Positions 62,924 through 64,000 of a DNA stretch of 64,000 nt are shown piece by piece. Within the stretch, counting starts at the first letter, position 1, and each line of letters opens with the position of its first letter. This DNA comes from Ignelater luminosus (lineage: Eukaryota; Arthropoda; Insecta; Coleoptera; Elateridae): the NCBI GenBank assembly GCA_011009095.1, contig VTPC01007425.1:42160-106159 (forward strand), read 5' to 3'. The translations under genes were made by a program, and so were the position numbers. The notes beneath the pieces were generated by a model. It searched no databases. It saw nothing but the letters and a program-made list of their open reading frames with translations, and was not told where the DNA came from.

Positions 62924-63158
62924 TATACCCTTTCAAGCTTAAATTGGGATCAATCAATTTCAAATTGAACTAATCAACTTCAAGTTGCGAGCAATCAGCT
63001 TTAAATTGAGATCAATCAATTAGTCTCAGTTTCAAGTTAATTCATCTCAATTTGAAGTTTATTGATTTCAACTTGAAGTTGATTAGGACAATTTGAAATT
63101 GATTATTCCAATGTAAATTTGATTGTTCTCAATTTGAAACTGAGCTCGAAAAGGATAG
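62924..63158. repeat. Palindromic minisatellite able to form a long hairpin
   Basis: The left half consists of head-to-tail units of about 20-21 bp such as AAATTGAGATCAATCAATTT. Around 63,030-63,040 the orientation flips, and the right half is made of the complementary units (TTGAAGTTGATT, TTGAAATTGATT). The two halves pair over roughly 100 bases each, including the outer flanks CTATACCCTTTCAAGCTT and the complement of CTATCCTTTTCGAGCTC. No coding frame and no target duplication are evident. A transcript would fold into an imperfect stem of about 100 bp. Confidence 0.8.
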
Positions 63159-63164
63159 ACAAAG

Positions 63165-64000
63165 TCGCAGTATCGGCGGTCATGTTTGCTCCAAGATGTA
63201 TGTTTTAAATATTTAAGGTATTAATCAAGCGTGTTAGTCTGGTATTTGAAAATATTGACCGTAAATCAAGAATGTTTCGTTACAACAATAGTGTTACAGA
63301 ACTTATTACAAGACGAATTATTGTTTTGCTATATTGATATTAGATAATGAAAGTAATGAAGGTAATTAATTATAAACATAAGACAGAGAATTATCACGGA
63401 TTCTCTATAGTTTCCTCAATAAACTTAGGTTTTGCATTGTAGCTACAAGATAAATCTTAAGTAATGCTTGATCTTTTATTACCAGCCAAGTGGAATAAAC
63501 AGATTTCTACTTATTGGTTTTATAAGATTCGGTAATTTATCGGTGCCTTACTTCATTAACCTAAAACTTACTAAAGCAGGGACTAATAGTGTCTTGTTGT
63601 AAGAACTGTAGGTTCGAGACCTTTCTAAACATCTTAAAGAAGGTCCTGGTTTCAGCTCATTGAGACAAAAAACAGGTTTTCTTTCAACATAATTATCTGG
63701 CATGGTTGCATGCGACCCTGCAGTCCTGATGGACAAGCCGCCACTGATACAAATCCTTTATTCTTAATTCTTGACAATATGAAGCAAATTAACAAAGTAT
63801 ATAAAAATGTAGTTTTATTCTTGTTGGTGTAATTCATCTTTTTATTGTACTTCAATTACGGGGAAGTATACAGTTTAAAAGTCAAGAGGTCTTTAGCGCA
63901 GAAAAATAATTGAAGACGGAAAAGAATATTTCGAGTATAAAATTATACAGTTAGTGGATAGAGAACAGAATACCTCAAAAGGAACTTGCATGTTTAAAAA
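63165..64000. other. No gene seen
   Basis: AT-rich DNA to the window edge. GGTTCGAGACC at 63,611-63,621 matches the pol III B-box consensus, but no tRNA fold or A-box accompanies it. Confidence 0.55.

Noticed and set aside
62924..63158. CRISPR-like array
   Set aside because: Units are contiguous without unique spacers and reverse direction midway, and the DNA is eukaryotic.
63611..63621. GGTTCGAGACC, an exact pol III B-box
   Set aside because: No matching T-stem, A-box, anticodon arm or acceptor stem can be drawn around it, so it is not a tRNA and a SINE head is unsupported.

Overview
The window reads as AT-rich, gene-poor nuclear DNA from an insect. The evidence is the spread of Tc1/mariner-superfamily and hAT-type DNA transposons, a non-LTR reverse transcriptase remnant of a kind common in insects, long non-coding stretches, GT-AG splice signals and AATAAA poly(A) signals. 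There are no bacterial operons. A finer placement (beetle, true bug or other) cannot be made safely from sequence alone.

Only one host coding segment is well supported: the 3'-terminal exon of a + strand gene at 29,091-29,859. It begins at a phase-2 splice acceptor and encodes a glutamine-, serine- and proline-rich disordered C-terminus of the sort found in transcription factors. No upstream exon was found, so its last intron is probably very long. The rest of the window would then be intron (1-29,090) and downstream intergenic DNA (30,600-64,000). Several GC-richer islands with homeodomain-type TAAT words are candidate cis-regulatory elements, unproven.

Mobile DNA dominates what can be named. 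From left to right: a decayed copy of a multi-copy insect transposase-like family (about 4,980-6,560, +), with a second C-terminal fragment at 56,120-56,482 (-); a complete DD41D Tc1/mariner-superfamily element with an open 361-residue transposase, perfect 31-bp terminal inverted repeats and TA target duplication (15,791-17,095); a 316-bp hAT-type MITE with perfect 8-bp target duplication (20,449-20,764); a broken DD37E Tc1-like copy (about 21,100-21,870, -); two pieces of an inverted-repeat family (22,255-22,311 and 23,231-23,907); a full-length but broken DD37E element (46,066-47,328, +); directly beside it a 5'-truncated LINE (about 47,339-48,085, +); and stray hAT-like ends near 42.4, 53.9 and 56.7 kb.

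The least explained structures are two palindromic minisatellites that could fold into long hairpins: 30,238-30,470, possibly inside the 3' UTR of the one host gene, and 62,924-63,158, where units of about 20 bp run one way and then the other. Two candidate transcription starts (49,650 on + and 53,177 on -) and a GC-rich possible exon (59,755-59,889, +) also deserve attention. I see no convincing tRNA, rRNA, CRISPR array or virus.
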